Positions 21,440 through 34,744 of a DNA stretch of 64,000 bases are shown here, piece after piece; positions within the stretch are counted from its first letter, which is position 1, and the number at the start of each line of letters is the position of its first letter. Origin of the DNA: Penium margaritaceum. Lineage: Eukaryota > Streptophyta > Zygnematophyceae > Desmidiales > Peniaceae. The notes beneath the pieces were generated by a model. It saw only the letters and a list, made by a program, of their open reading frames with translations. It made no database searches and was not told the origin of the DNA. Position numbers and translations under genes: made by a program. Where the stretch lies: contig SZWC01002434.1 of NCBI GenBank assembly GCA_023375785.1, forward strand, positions 126,765 through 190,764. Direction: 5' to 3'.

Positions 21440-23640
21440 ATGCGTGCAGTTGTGCAAAGCTACTCTTCCACGGTTGTACGGTACAAGTCCATCGTCTTGA
21501 ACGCCATTCTACCAGGAACTTTTATGATCACCTTGTACTTTGACGGGGGCTTACCGTTGCACAGGATTTCAGGCTCACTGGCGATGGTGTCATCGTCAAA
21601 ACCAACATCAGCACTGTTGTTCAGCTGGTCCCGACCTCCAAAACGCGACACCCTCAACGGTTGGCGTTACTCTCTACGGTACGTTGGCACTCCGGTGTTT
21701 GGAGAACACCCATTGTCAGTGTTGGCTTCTCGCATGAGACACGGTTTGTTTGTGAGACCCTCATCAATCTCCCCAGATGGTATTCACAAGGCAATATGTC
21801 CTCTGGCACGGGCTGCTGTGAGCTGCATGTACCCGGCCGTGGCTGTGAAATGGGAGCACATTTTCAATAAAATTGGAGAAAGTGATATATCCCAAACACC
21901 TCTATTTGTCAAGTTGTGTCTAATGGAATGGTTTTGTTACAACGAGGAGAATAACTGAGAGCACGGTTTCCCCTTGGCTGACGAGCGTCCCCGGCCAATT
22001 TTTTGTAGGAATATTCCCAACCTCGGAAGCAAAGAAATGATCTAAATCCACAATGCTGTCTTTTGCAATGTCCACCTTGCATACGACATGGATTTCTGCT
22101 GACTACAGCCGTAGACAGGCTATCTTGTATCATGATTGCAGTCAGAGAGGTTTGCAATGTTGAAAGATCTGTAGTTGTTTTTGATGGGTTTTCCTTCAAA
22201 TGTCCTTTATTCAGCTTGCAAACCAAGCTTTTTCACCATTTTGTTTCTAATGGAAACTGTTAGAAACTCCTCCACACAATACTGTCGGTACCGTTCTGGG
22301 ACTTTTACAACTTGTTGTACTCGTAGCTATATCATCAGTTGTTCGTCCTTGTACCCCTCCTCAAACTTTGCCATCCCAAGAACCCTTGTGTACATCTTGA
22401 TTTTGTGGAGACCATGGTCCTTCATCCGATAGGTTCCCTTGACTACCATTCTGTTGCCTGGCTTGAAATTTACTTGGTCATTGAAACTGCATTACAGAGG
22501 TGAAATTTGAGGTAATTTGTTGAGTAAAACTCATTCAAAATCCTTAAGAAGAGATGCAAACTCCTCCAGAACAGCTGTGAACTTGTTAGGTGTCGAGGCC
22601 ATTGAGTTATGTATTGTCACGTCAGCCACTCTGATCTTTTCTGCTTTCATTGTTTCCACGTAGAAAAGCCATGTTTGTGCTCAGAGTCACACATATTGTT
22701 TGGCCACATCCAGCGATATCGGCTATGTACAAGGTTTTGTGACTGGTACAACTTCCTCAGATGCTTCCTCTTATACAACTTCCTATTATGGCCACTGTGT
22801 CGTGGGTCGTTCAATGAGAAACAAGTGTCATTTCTTGTCATTGATGCTGACGTAGATTCCGCTCCTTCCCTCGGCTAAGTGCAGATTGTGTCGATCAAGG
22901 AAACCTTGTCTGAGGATAGTTTTGTGGTCACTCATTGGACAAGTCCTCCATTCCGTTATGTTGTGCATATATTTGATTTGCAGTCGGAGTGGTTTGCAAA
23001 GTCAACAGATCTGCACATGCCTTTGACTTGTTTCCTTCAAACACTCTTGATTCGGTATGCAAACATTGCATCCAAACCATGTCGTTGCTTACAAAACCTT
23101 GAGAACTCATCCATCGAGTAGTGCCGGTACCATTATGTGACTTTTACAGTCACTCGGTTGTTCTCGTAGTAGTGTTTTTGGGTTGCCATCCTCGTATCCC
23201 TCATAAAAAATTCTGATCTCAAGAACCCTTGTCTGCGGCATTGTGAGCCGTTGAGATGGGTGATTGGTCGGCGTAGTTTTTTGTGACCAGACAAGAGGTT
23301 TGGTGTCTACTCCTTCCCTTTACCGTTTCCAAACTCTTCACTTTTGTCTATGATTTCTCCCCTTTTTTGCCTGTTTTGGCCGTTTTTGGCAATCGTGCAA
23401 GATGTCCCCCGGCTTCGTGCAAGTCCAACACAACCATTGATCACGTTGATTGCCGGCATCTATCTTCATCAAAGACGCGGTTTCTACTGACTGCGACTTT
23501 CCTCTGCCATGTTATAGTGTATGGCTTTGGAGTCACAAGCGGTAGGGTTCCTGCACCCAAACGTTGTAGTTGGTGCTGTCGATGCGATCAATTGTTACAA
23601 CCATTCACAGAAAGCCATCCTGACTAGCATCATGGTGATT
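21440..23640 (-). pseudogene. Decayed, unidentified minus-strand locus with an internal duplication
   Basis: Several minus-strand stretches look coding. One covers 21657-21460 (KYKVIIKVPGRMAFKTMDLY), another about 22660-22240 (TRVLGMAKFEEGYKDEQ, VVKVPERYRQYCVEEF). A second, diverged copy of the latter lies at about 23245-22870 (TRVLEIRIFYEGYEDGNPK). Interspersed stops show that it no longer encodes a protein. Between the copies 22480-22860 is also partly open. I do not recognise a family. It could be a lost host gene or the coding part of an unknown mobile element. Confidence 0.4.
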
Positions 23641-23987
23641 GCTTACCAGATTTCATGCTTTAGTTTGTTCTTGTAGTAGAAATAGAGTTTGCCGGGGATG
23701 AGGTCAATGTCATTAATGATAATGTTATGTGTGCTCTGCCACACTTGACTGCTGACACGATTGTTGAAGCTTCAGCTACACATCAGACATCTTGTTTATT
23801 TTTCCAACGCATGTGATTATGGCAAACACAAAATTCTTTCCAGGTTTTGAGTGGATTGAGTGAGTTGTACCACGTTCTATTTTTTTACTCAAGAGGTAGA
23901 ATGCCTGAAGTTGAAAATGTGAGAACAGTCCTGTGAACCGTTGATGGAGCTCCATCGGTCTCCTACTGCCGTTGGATGCTCTTTAGA
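23641..23987. other. Spacer before the gag remnant
   Basis: Only 23940-23987 is assignable: CCATCGGTCTCCTACTGCCG matches 7650-7670 just past gag of element A, so it belongs to element C. The remainder is unrecognised. Confidence 0.4.
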
Positions 23988-24482
23988 TTAAACCACCAAC
24001 TTAAAGCTGCACCATGCAAAGCGAGGCCGCTGATCGAGCTCCATCAATTTTCTTTTTGTTGCTGTTGATCCAAGCAGTGGAAAGTAGACCTGCCAATTTG
24101 TCAGCCACATCCGATCTATCAGTCTTTTGGAGTTTGTAGGATCAAACGACTTAAGAAGTACTGGTAAAATGTGGAGCTCAATCAAGAGTTGAACATTTCT
24201 TTTGATGATTATTATTTCCTGTGCACGTGCTCTTTGAAGATCCTCCGTCGCCGCGTTGAGTTGTTGGGCAAGATGGAAATTGAGGCTCTTGAGTCCTGAT
24301 AGTTTCTTGTATAGGTCATTATTGATGCAAGCCTGTTGGCCGGAGTCTCCCATCATACCAGGTTTCATTCCAAAGAGCAACGGCAAAGGCAAAGGGTTTG
24401 TTGAGCTCGAGGGATCACTCACCGGATTGGCCACCAGGGTTGTCGGTGCTGCGCCATTCACCGCAAACATTGTTCTTGCCAC
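23988..24482 (-). pseudogene. Ty3/gypsy gag remnant (element C)
   Basis: Open for 164 codons. Thr/Pro head (ANPVSDPSSS), heptad-like Leu stretch (LNFHLAQQLNAATEDL) and DRMWLTNWQVYF correspond segment by segment to element A gag (7690-8260). Located just inside the LTR at 24713-25686. Truncated fossil without pol. Confidence 0.7.
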
Positions 24483-24693
24483 TTGGTTTGCCTAGATAGC
24501 ATGGTTGATCATATGTTATTGATCGACCATCAACGGACTCTTCACTGGTCATTGCTGCTCGTCTTTATGTGCACTTTCTCCATTCACTGTTGTCATCGTG
24601 TGGTATTTAAACTTCTTGATGATGGAGATATGCTGAAGACTCATGTGATGTTGTCTTTGTGTACCCTAATGTGTTGGCTTCCCCTCCAATGTT

Positions 24694-24710
24694 GCTGCAC
24701 TCTAATACCA
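24694..24710 (-). other. tRNA primer-binding site of element C
   Basis: TGGTATTAGAGTGCAGC on the minus strand, two bases inside the LTR. Confidence 0.7.
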
Positions 24711-24712
24711 AG

Positions 24713-25686
24713 TTTTTACGTCGACCAATACGTGGATGGTTCACAGGGATGAGGTACAGAGTAAAAGACGATTTGAGTAAGTGGGAAGATTGAATAACTT
24801 CTATTTAGGATTGGTTTACTTTGATGTAATGTGTTGGATGTATCGAGTACATATAAAAGATAGCAATCAACAAAACGAGGTGTATCTTGGATCTTGGGTG
24901 CTCGAGTCAAATGACACGTGTGATGCCCCGTCGTGAGTGGTTTCTTTGAGGAAGTCCTCTGAGAAGACAAGGGGTTTTGAGAAAATCATAGCGCGGTTAT
25001 CAAAGCTTCGGTACTCCTTGTGAAACTCCTGTCGATAGTTGTGGAAAGTGGAATAACTTCACAGAACATGAAGAGTCGGAGCAGGTGGCCAAAAAACCCT
25101 CGGCCGATTGGTATGAAAATTGATGTGGGATGGGCTATAAATGTAGTGAAATAAATGCCAACTTGCGGGAGTTAGGGACTAGTTTACGTCTGCATGCAAA
25201 ATTCATGCTGAGCAAAACATAGGTGGTTCCAAGGTGGAAGTTGCGGAGGAAATGAAAATTTGAAGAGGAGTAACTCTTGGATGATTTGTAATGAGTAGAA
25301 CAAGAGTCAGAATTATCAAGCACTTACATACATTAGCAAAGATAAGGAGAATGAATGCTTAAGATTGAAGTTTAGGAATAGTTAAATGTTTAGGTGTGAG
25401 GGAAAAAGCAAGGAGAGTAAGGTTGCTAGCATGAAAGGCATGCCATGGATAAGAGAAATATGAGTGCTTCAGTGAAGGCATACTTTTGAGCAACAATAGT
25501 GCAATGTGAGAACGCAAGGTTTTGTGGTTGACAAGGTCATCCATGCAAGATGGCCTCGTGTGGGGCCTCGACGCCACCCGTGGGATTGAGCCCAACCTCC
25601 TAAGTTCCTAATCTGGTGGCAGATACTCATGCTGTTGACTAAAATTTCAGGCAGCACGGGCCCGAGGGATGAGGAACCCACAACAA
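24713..25686 (-). repeat. 5' LTR of element C, about 970 bp
   Basis: On the minus strand it starts TGTTGTGGGTTCC and ends CGTAAAAA before the primer site. Its 3' portion matches 6937-7380. The outer boundary is inferred from the TG dinucleotide only. Confidence 0.65.
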
Positions 25687-25885
25687 CCTAAAAAAAGCTC
25701 ACCAATATGCTAGAAGAATGTGCCACATTGTCCTCGAGTGTATATAACCTGCATGTAACACTTGCGTCCATGTCCAAGGTAGAATGCTCAATGTGTCGGC
25801 CATCATGTACTAGGTCTGACACCAATATAAACTACGTAACTTTATCTTTCCACTCTCTCAACCATCAAATCCAAATATTCTCCAT
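25687..25885. other. Short spacer between elements C and E
   Basis: TATATAA is present near 25740 but no coding sequence. Possibly flanking host DNA or the rest of an LTR. Confidence 0.35.
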
Positions 25886-26515
25886 TGTGATGTAACTGTC
25901 CCCATTTTTCTGTACAACTTCCTGTAACCACTCAGTCATGTCCATACTCATGCACATCCCTCATGCAGACCCAGCTGGCGATAAAGCACCAACGAGTGAT
26001 GACCCTATCCAGTTGCAGCTATTAGACACATGATGGGGTGCTTTGTTCTTTTTCTACAGTTGCTAGAGTTTTCTTGGTTGACTGAAACTTGAGCCTGATT
26101 TGCATTTTTTACATTCTGTGTCCACCAATCGATGCCGGACATGTGTGTGTGACCATTCATGGCTTCTGGCTCAAGATTTTTCATCCCTAGGTTTTGACGG
26201 TATTGCATTGTGATGCATGTGTCTAGAGTTGTGACCAAAACAATGGTTGCGGGCTGATTTTAGGACAAGCTGACAATGTCTTCTGCATCACCCGTCGTGT
26301 GTCGCGACATGTACTTATGCCATGTGTGTGATTAGTATCATTTCTCCATGCATTACAAATATATTGGAACTTATGATACTTTTTCTGTCTCCCTAACCTA
26401 ATCGTCCTTGTTTCCTGCACCTGCTTTCTTGCTAGTGCGGTAGCTGACTTGAAAAGGTCCTGAATTCAATGCCAAGAAGCATCCTAGTAGTTTTTCATGC
26501 TATCATAACAGCAAG
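25886..26515 (+). repeat. 5' LTR of element E
   Basis: Starts TGTGATGTAACTGTCCC. Shares ordered phrases with 32702-33310 and, inverted, with 34745-35379 and 41915-42559 (for example TCTGTGTCCACCAATCGATG). Right edge approximate. Confidence 0.75.
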
Positions 26516-26519
26516 ACCT

Positions 26520-27180
26520 TTCTTGCTGAGCTACACCATACAGACGCAGCATCGGCAACAGTAGTGAGATTCACCACAGCAGCCTTACCTTGAACACATT
26601 ACAAGAAACATCGACAGTAAAGGTGACCCAACGTCACCAGTAGAGAGAGCGGCAACACCAATAGTGACAGTGTGAGTTACTGCCACTACCATAGTAGCAA
26701 CAACAGTAGCACAAATGAGCTACAACAACCACATCTAGTGGCAACCATAGCACCAGGTAGCAAAAACAGCTTGTCTGGCTACCACCCATGATAAGAAAAA
26801 GGAGAAGCAACTTACAGTAGTAGCTTGCGGTGGAGGTTGCGAGGAATGGCAGCATGCAGTGGCAGTGGCAGGCAACAGCGAGAACAAGCAGTGGCAGCAA
26901 TAGCTACTAACAACAAGAGCAGTGCACTTGCAACAATAGTGGCGGCAACAGTGTAGCAGCATCATTATAACTACTGGAGTAATAGTAGCAGCATCAACAT
27001 CAAGCATACGGTAGCATTAATAGAGGTTATCACCGCAAAACAGCGGTGGTAGTGGTTACAGTAACCATAGTCTCGTGGCAGTAGCAGTTGTGGCTGCTCT
27101 CTTGTATGGCGCTGCTGCTGTGCAACATGTGTTGCTGACTAGTGCTACGTAGTAGTACAACTGTGTAGCTGCATAGCAAC
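26520..27180 (+). repeat. CAA/CAG-rich leader of element E
   Basis: Dense in GCAACA, AGCAGTGGCAGC and GTAGCAACAACAGTAGC type triplets, between the 5' LTR and gag. The opposite-strand copy has an equivalent block at 41240-41900. Consistent with an untranslated or low-complexity leader. Confidence 0.6.
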
Positions 27181-30100
27181 TAGCCAAGTGTGTGCAGTCC
27201 CTCCACAACCACGAGCGAAAGGTGACATGGTCATCCCCCTTCCACAGGTACACGAAGTCCGCATGAGAAAAAAAAAACCATTTTGGCTGATGTAAAATAT
27301 GCTGAGGGTTTTTACGCCGACGTAAAAGGTTTTGACCATCATCCATAGTGTTGAAACTCGTATTATTTTGGTCAAAACCTCAACTTTTCTAGCATTTCAA
27401 CTCTTCAAAATACACTGACGGTTCTTCATTCCAAAAAATTTGAATTTTAGATCCATATGAAGAGACCACATGGTCTCAGTTGGACTGCCTATTGGGCTCG
27501 TCAAGACCCCACTTGGATGACTGACAAGCCGTATCATGCGTAGGATGCGATTAGGCGCAAACAGTAGGAGGAGTTTGCCAATCTCCGGGAAGTCTAGACG
27601 TTGTTGTAGAGCCTGTTAGGATTGTACCAGAACCCACCTGGTGTAACCTGATGTACACCGTAGGGACAGTTGACTACATCCACTTGCTCCACTAGGTAGT
27701 AGACAATATCTGAGGCAATGGATTCAGAGGAGGTAGATATGGGGATATACGAGGTTGGAAAGCAGCTGGATCGCCTCCACCTTGGCCCATAGTGCACACC
27801 CTCGGGTGCATCAGTGGCACTAGCACGTCAGAACCCCTTCAGATAGGTGACTGGCCTTCCCTTTAGCGGGTGTCCATTCCGCGGGTCTCATCCTAGTGCC
27901 TCACGTCATCCTCCTCATGGAGCGAGGACCGAAGGACTTCGAGACTTCCCCACCCTATTACAATAGTGGTACTGAGTTTGACTACTGGGAGGAATTTTTT
28001 TAGGTGTGGGCTGATGAAGAGGGAGTATTACCATACAACATGAGCGAGTACCAGAACGTTGATGCCTGCTTGACTTAGACAATCTCAAGAGCCATGGACA
28101 ATGTGCTCTACACCATTCCCAAGGAAAACGTTGTGGAATTCTATTCACCTATCCTAGAGGAGTTGTTTTGAAGTCCCTTCAGCTACTTCGTGGGCCATGT
28201 AGTATTATCTCGGGAGGACGAGGGCCATGGAGGCTGCTCAGGTACATCAGGCAAGCCCCTTGGTTGTGGTAACGACCGAATCCCCAAAGAATCCTCTTGC
28301 TCTTAGCTCCTTCTTTGCTTCTTCTTCCTTTCCTTCTTCTCCACCCGCATCAGCTCAAGATTTAGCCACTGCCAAAGAGGGAACGGAGGGGAAAAAGAAA
28401 TGTGACAAGAGGCATAACTGGTAGTAGCAACAACAGCCGGCGAGTAGTGGCAGTGGAGGCTCTATCTACTCTAGAATTATGGCGACACTCATTGAGACAA
28501 GGTGTGGCAGAAACACCAAGACTGGAGCCGGATCACACCTAGCCTCTAAGTTGTGTACGTCCAATGGACATCTCGGGGCACCACCCAGGCGGGTCGCGTA
28601 GCATTCGTGACAACAACTGAGCCTTCTACCACTCGTTGCTGTGCCAAATGCATGGGTCCATAGAACCGCATCATCATAGACCTTTGTGAACTGTTGGTGC
28701 TTTGCACTCAGGGAGGTGCAAGTGTGTTGTTACAACCAGGTAGTCTCAGAACAGTTATTATGTTTGTTTCCCGTGATGATTCTTGTGGGGATGCTCAATT
28801 GACTAGTGATGAGGATGGACCTGGCACTACCAACTGGCTTGACAGGTCACAGGTCCGTGCCGTTCGTCTTTGTCCAGAGTCCTCTAATTCGTGTCAAGTG
28901 AGAAGAGTATTCCGTGGCACGTTGTGAAGTGCTAACGACAAGTTGTGAGCCAAGTGGCACCTGGATCTTTGACTTCGATGCCATCCATCACATGACCTCT
29001 TGTCATAGTGACTTTATCGTGCTTGGTCATGTTACGTCTGTTGAGTGAGTTTGCACATGGTTTGGTCAGTCGCTGCTTGTCCAAGGAATGGGGGATGCAT
29101 TGTTTTATGGTTTGCATGGCTCCTTGTACATTTTGGATGTGCTGTTTTTCCTTGTTCTTGAGCTTAGCCTGTTCTCTGATCATACATGCACCATGATGGA
29201 TCTCATTGTTGAGCACTCTGACAGCTTTACCACCATGAAAGCTCTTAACATACTGCCATTGTTCTTTGTGCCTCTTTAATCGATTATCTATATCATGTGT
29301 CTCATTGTACCCTTCTCCCTCTCTATTCTATGCATGTATTTGTCATTGGAATTCTCTCCTGTGAGCATGAGCTCTTGCTACATCGCTGCCTTTGACATGT
29401 GAGCTCAGCCACTGTGTCAAAGCTCATTCGGAATCAGCCAGTCATCCATCTTGACGCGGGTTCCTTTGAGAAGCCACCCAAGACCGATTATCATTTTTAC
29501 GCTTAGGGAAAGGTATGTTGTTACACTTACCCTGAATCGAATTCTCGGGTACTTCATAAACTATGATTGATCCTCTTCGACCTCCTCCATCCCTTCCCTG
29601 TTGAGTTCCTCTTAGATTGCGGTCGATTTGTTCTCACCTTAATTGATGACTTCACCTGGATGCGGTGCCTCTAGAGCATCTGCCACAAGAGTGATGCCGC
29701 TCTGGCGGCTTGCCTCTAGCTGGTGATGGCTGAGCGCTAGTCTTGTCACATTCTTCACACATCTTTCTTGGATAGTGGTGGCGAGTCCTTAGGCAAAATG
29801 GAAAAAATCTTTGCTGAGCACAGTGTTTATCACCAACCCTCTGTCACTGCTAAACCAGAGCAGAACAATGTGTCTGAGTGCTTGAACGACACCATGGAGG
29901 ATGCGGTCCACGCCATGCAATCCAAGTGCAGTCTCCCAAAGTCCATTGCATTTTAGGGCTTCTCCTACATGATGTGGGTCTAGAACCACCTATCGCATGG
30001 TCCTCTTCGGGCCATGTAACGTTGTGCAAGTCGTGGTTTGGCCATCATACAGATCTTTGTCTCGCTCGCGTCTGGGTTTCACTAGCATGTGTTTGGTATA

Positions 30101-31079
30101 GCAAAGACCAGAAAGGGTCCAAGGTCTTACTTTTGGGCCGCATGTGTGCCTTCCTAGCAATCTCCTTGTGGTTAAAGGCCTTGCGCAAATAGGATCCCGC
30201 TCTCCATTGCATTGTTGAGTCTTGAGATGCTCTCTTCTTAGGCACTCACCTACCACAACCTATCAAACATTCTATCGCTAGCCTCAAGCCACATTCTCAT
30301 TTATCTGACTTTGTGGCTGATGGGGGAATCGTCTTGTGGATGGGTCCATCTTAGCCTCCTGATCCATGGTCTGGTCTCCGGCTACTTACAATCCAACCAT
30401 CTTGGCTATGGATCCCCACTGGTACACTTGACCCCATGCTAGTGTCAGACACATGTGGCATACCTGATCCTGTGCTAGCATTTGTTCTCTCTAAAAAAGC
30501 TGACACTATGCTAGTGCAAGTTTCCTTCGGCACTTCTGTTCCAATGCTTGCGTCTGTTTCCTTTGGCATACCTGATCCCCAACTGGTGACGTCATCTCCA
30601 AATGTACCTATTGTAATGTCTGCACTTGTTACACTCCCATGCGAGCGTGCATCTGTCCATGATTTTCTTACACCATCTTCTACTCCATGCTTGCCCAAAG
30701 TCCATGCAACTTTAGCCTAGCTGCCTAGTGTTCAACCCTAGATGAACACCTCAACACCGGGTTCTCTTGTGAGCATGGTGGTCTGACCACTCACTTCTAG
30801 TGCTCAGCGGACGGCTGACTTGGTGTCCACACACTCTACTATTAGTGTTCAGAGTTTCCAATGTGGCAAGAATGTCCTTGGACTGAGTGTCTACGCAGGC
30901 TATACTAAGGTGCATCTAGCGTATCATATTGGTTAGGAGTTTTTATCTCGTGATTTTGTGGTCGCTATCGATGTTGCAATTGATCTTGTGGTGGTCTCAC
31001 GGAGTCCAAAGGCGTACGTTTTGGCCACCCGGAGCTCTCCCTTGACGTTGCCTAATCTAGGCACGTTGAAGGAGGAACT

Positions 31080-31740
31080 CTTGGCTTATGACGCAAAGCT
31101 ATGGCAATTTTCTTATGACAATGAGCTTAGATCCATCCATGAGCACTGTGTTTATGATGTTGTTGACCTCCTTCTTAAGCGAAAGGTTTTTTATGCCAAC
31201 TGGGTCATTTGCAATAAGGTGAAGCCTGACAGCGCACTAGATTACTACAAGGTTTGCATGATGGCCAAGGGGATCTCAGAGGTTCAAAGTGTGCATTGCA
31301 CTGATACATTTGTACTTGTTGGCTGTATGAACACTATTCATGCCCTCTTTGAGGTTGTTTCTCACCATGACTGAGAGCTGCACCAGATGTATGAGAACAA
31401 TACATTTCTCCTTGGTACTCCAGAGGAGGACATCGGCATTGTCCGACCACCAGGTTTTGAGGTCAATGACAAGGAATGGTGCCTGCACAAAGCCTTGTAT
31501 GGCCTGAGGCAATCACCTTGGTGTTAGAACCTCGAGATCATCGGCAAACCGACATGTATGGGTTACGTGCGAAGTAATGCCGACCTGTCGCTCTTTCTTA
31601 AGCATACAGCTGAGATCTTTTCCATAATCATGGTGTATGATGATGCCCTCCTGGTTGTTTCTCCTTAAATGGAGGCCATGGAAGAGGCCAATGCACTTGT
31701 TAAAGCTACCTACACGATGAAGTACCACATGCAATTTTTT
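31080..31740 (+). pseudogene. Copia reverse transcriptase remnant (element E)
   Basis: Fossil of the polymerase domain. It carries the copia hallmarks of a lysine-rich entry segment, PPGF...LHKALYGLRQSP, and a degenerate catalytic box region near 31633, in the order of the better preserved copy at 35995-36879. Confidence 0.8.
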
Positions 31741-32701
31741 CCTCAGGATGGAGATCGCATGTGATCTTCAGTGACGGACAGTCTTGCTACATCAGGCACA
31801 TTACACCCGTGTTGTGGTGGAGCTGTTTGCTGAACTCATTCAAGAAATCCCCACAACTTCCACCCCCACCACATGTGATAGGTGGGATTTCCTAAATTTG
31901 GACCATCCAACAGAGCAAGGGGAGACTGTGGACGTGACCTTGTACTTGCTCCTCGTTGGCTCTTTGATGTATTTTTTCATAACCACACAATCAACGTTTC
32001 CTTTCTCGTCAACCTCCTTGCACTGTTCTTATTGTGTCATCAGGCAAAAACCCTTTACGTGACTTTGCGAGCGGTACGGTATTTAGCTTTCACACCATAC
32101 CTCGATCTCCGCTTTTGTTCAAAGTTTCATGGGAATTGACGACTACATAGTTAGAGGCTAGGCTTGGAGCCTTGATGGGAGTTTTCGGAGAGGGTATGTG
32201 TTCCTCGTGGATGGCACCATTGTTTTCTGGCACAGAAACAACATTGCACGTACCTCATTAGAGGCTAAGTATGTATTGTTATGGACTGGGGCTCTTGAGG
32301 CGGTGTGGCTGGAGAGTCTGTTTTGTGAGTTGTGTCAATCTGTTCTGATTATGTTCCACAAAAGATAACCTGAGTTATCTTATTGTTGTAAAGATATCTA
32401 TTTTGTTTCATGCATGCACAAAGTACATTGTTATTGAGCATTACTTTGTGCATGATCTTGTGGAAAAAGAGGTGATATCCGTCATCTAGGCCGGCACGGA
32501 CATGCAGCGGGATGACTTCCTGACCAAGACATTGGCGTACAGAAAGTTCGTGGTGGCCATTCGTTCGGTCAGGCTTTGACGCTTGTGTGAGGGTGGCCGA
32601 GAATTGGATATATGAGTATGGACTGTTGAGCATCTCGTTGTGTGCCTACATTACTTCCACACGTGTCTGGACATGCATAGCACTAGATCATGGGAGAGAG
32701 T

Positions 32702-33310
32702 TGTGATGTAACCCGTCCCAGTTCGTCCGTACAGCTTAAAATGACCACTCGACCGTGTCCTTGCTTTTGAGTATCCCTCCTGGGGACACAAGTGGCATCG
32801 CAGCAGTGAAGGGTGGTGACCCCATCCATCAACAGGTGTTATACAGCTGCCAAAACGTCATGTGTGTTTGCTGGGATGTTTTGTAGTTTTTCTATAGTCG
32901 CTAAAGGTTCCTCGATGGACTAATTCTCGAGTCCGTTTTGCACGTTTTGCATTCTATGTCCACCGATTAGTGCCGAAAATGTAAGTGTGACCAGCATGTG
33001 GCTTGGGATTTTGTGTCTCTAGGTTTAAACGGTATTGTGTTTGGATACAAATGTGTAGAGTTTTTGCAAAAAAAAGTTTTTGGCCGGTTTTAGGATGAGC
33101 TGTCATTGTCACCATGTCATCCACAGTGCGTTGCATCAGGTTTTTCTCCTACGTGCTTGTTATTTGTCAGATGTATCTGCATTACTTCCCTATTGGAGCT
33201 TATGATTCTCTGCACATCCTTACAATTTATTACACGTACTTTCTTGCTAATCAGTAGACTGGATAGTTTTTCCACTACAGCGGCAGTAAGACAAGGAAGC
33301 TTCTTATAGT
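32702..33310 (+). repeat. 3' LTR of element E
   Basis: Starts TGTGATGTAACCCGTCCC after the purine tract. Similar to 25886-26515 with considerable divergence. Right edge approximate. Confidence 0.7.
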
Positions 33311-33429
33311 TTCTCATTTAGTATGTGTGGCACAAATGCCATTCATACAGTTCATTATATTGACCATCACATCCAAATGTTCTTTGTGGCCTGTGTTTCT
33401 TGAGTTCTTACACTCTCAAAGTTGTGCAC

Positions 33430-34145
33430 AGATGTAGCGACTCGAACTCGAAGTGAGGTGGGACAACGGTTAGTTTGATGGTATGGTATTGTGTGTGAGT
33501 GTGTGAAGTGAAGAGATCACTTACACGGTTCTATGTCCCACACCAACACTCCCCCATTATGAGCAAACATACAGAACCATGTACACTCGGGAAGTAGCAC
33601 AAAGTCACCAAATAAGGAGACTACAATTCATGCACCTCCCCTCCAGTCCACCGACGTGCAGTTGAGCCGACTAACTTGCAGGCATGTGAAACACATGCAA
33701 GCTACACAACATAGCACCACCACAATCAGGGTGAGACACAAACGGGAAAGGATGACACCAAGCGTGAGACTCAACCAGGATGATAACGAACATGCAAGAG
33801 ACCATTAGGATGAACAATAGACTTTAACTTGCCAATGCTAAGCGCCTTCACGAGGAAGTCCGTAGACTACGATCGCATCTACACCCAGACAAATTTGACT
33901 TTTCCCTTCGGAATGTGTTCACAAAGAAAACAATGCTTTGCCTTGATGTCCTTATTGCTTGTGTGGTGCATGCCATCATGCTTCACAGTGGCTTTTATAC
34001 TCTGATCATCATAGTGTAGGGTGTAACAAATGCGAACATGCAAATGCTGGAGCATGTAACACAAGCAAATGCTCTTACACGTACATGTGCTAAGTGCAAC
34101 ATAATCAGCCTCGTTGGATTCATTTAGATTTGGATTAATAAATAG
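33430..34145 (-). mobile_element. Ty1/copia 3' fragment, broken (element G)
   Basis: RNase H tail at 34142-33885 (ADYVALSTCTCKSICLCYML, then DDQSIKATVKHDG) is followed by a G-rich tract and TGTTGGTGTGGGACATAG starting at 33548 on the minus strand, a good 3' LTR start. A different copia family from E and F. Lies between the two. Confidence 0.7.
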
Positions 34146-34744
34146 TTGTATGCACTTATGTAGGTATGCATAAATCAATAGCTGTATATATCAATGTAGA
34201 CGAATTTATAGGTGTACACATAAACATGAATATAGGTATGGATTGAGGAATGGATATGAATGTGAAAATAGATTGAGGTTGTAGGATCTGCAAAAAGTAT
34301 ATGTATTTTAATTCCATATCATTGTTGAATTATCATGAAGTGGTATATTGGATAAATTTGTGAGAGGTACTTTGTCCAAATCCTGTTTTGACGCGGACTT
34401 CCTCTTGGTGGAAATCTTTGATGGATGATGCCGGATTGTTTTGTAGTTCTTCGAAAAGGCTTGCCTTGGGAGCATACTCCTATCCGATGTCCTTGTGAGG
34501 GAGAAAAGTGATGTTGATTGCTGTCAAAATCACGCATGGAGACTTGTTAAGTGAAACTGAGGGATGGAGGCATACATAATTTTGTTGGTTCCGAACACGT
34601 CACCAACGATGGAAAACAGAAGTTCCACAGCAGAAGGAAGTGACGAATCACAAACTCAACTCACTCATCGTTGGTGAATGAGAGTCAGTAATTGGTACTC
34701 GTCACCTCAATTTTTTCCTTACAGCACTCAACGTAATGAATAGC
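34146..34744. other. AT-rich spacer between copia elements
   Basis: No gene recognised. A small minus-strand open frame (34319-34537) shows no domain. Confidence 0.4.

Larger units (their letters stand above)
25886..33310 (+). mobile_element. Ty1/copia element, broken (element E)
   Basis: Fossil with many lesions. Order: LTR (25886-26515), CAA/CAG-rich leader (26520-27180), gag region (about 27420-28930, unclear), protease-type segment GTWIFDFDAIHHMT (about 28950-28995), integrase (TAKPEQNNVSECLNDTMED near 29850-29905), a linker with degenerate 36-bp repeats (30420-30600), reverse transcriptase (PPGFEVNDKEWCLHKALYG, about 31450-31505; VYDDALLVV near 31633), RNase H (about 32150-32580), purine tract TGGGAGAGAG (32691-32700), 3' LTR (32702-33310). 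Integrase ahead of reverse transcriptase marks Ty1/copia. Same family as 34745-42559 but opposite strand. LTRs have diverged strongly, so it is old. Confidence 0.85.

Noticed and set aside
26634-27346. Leu/Cys/His-rich minus-strand proteins
   Set aside because: Products of the CAA/CAG-rich leader read on the wrong strand.
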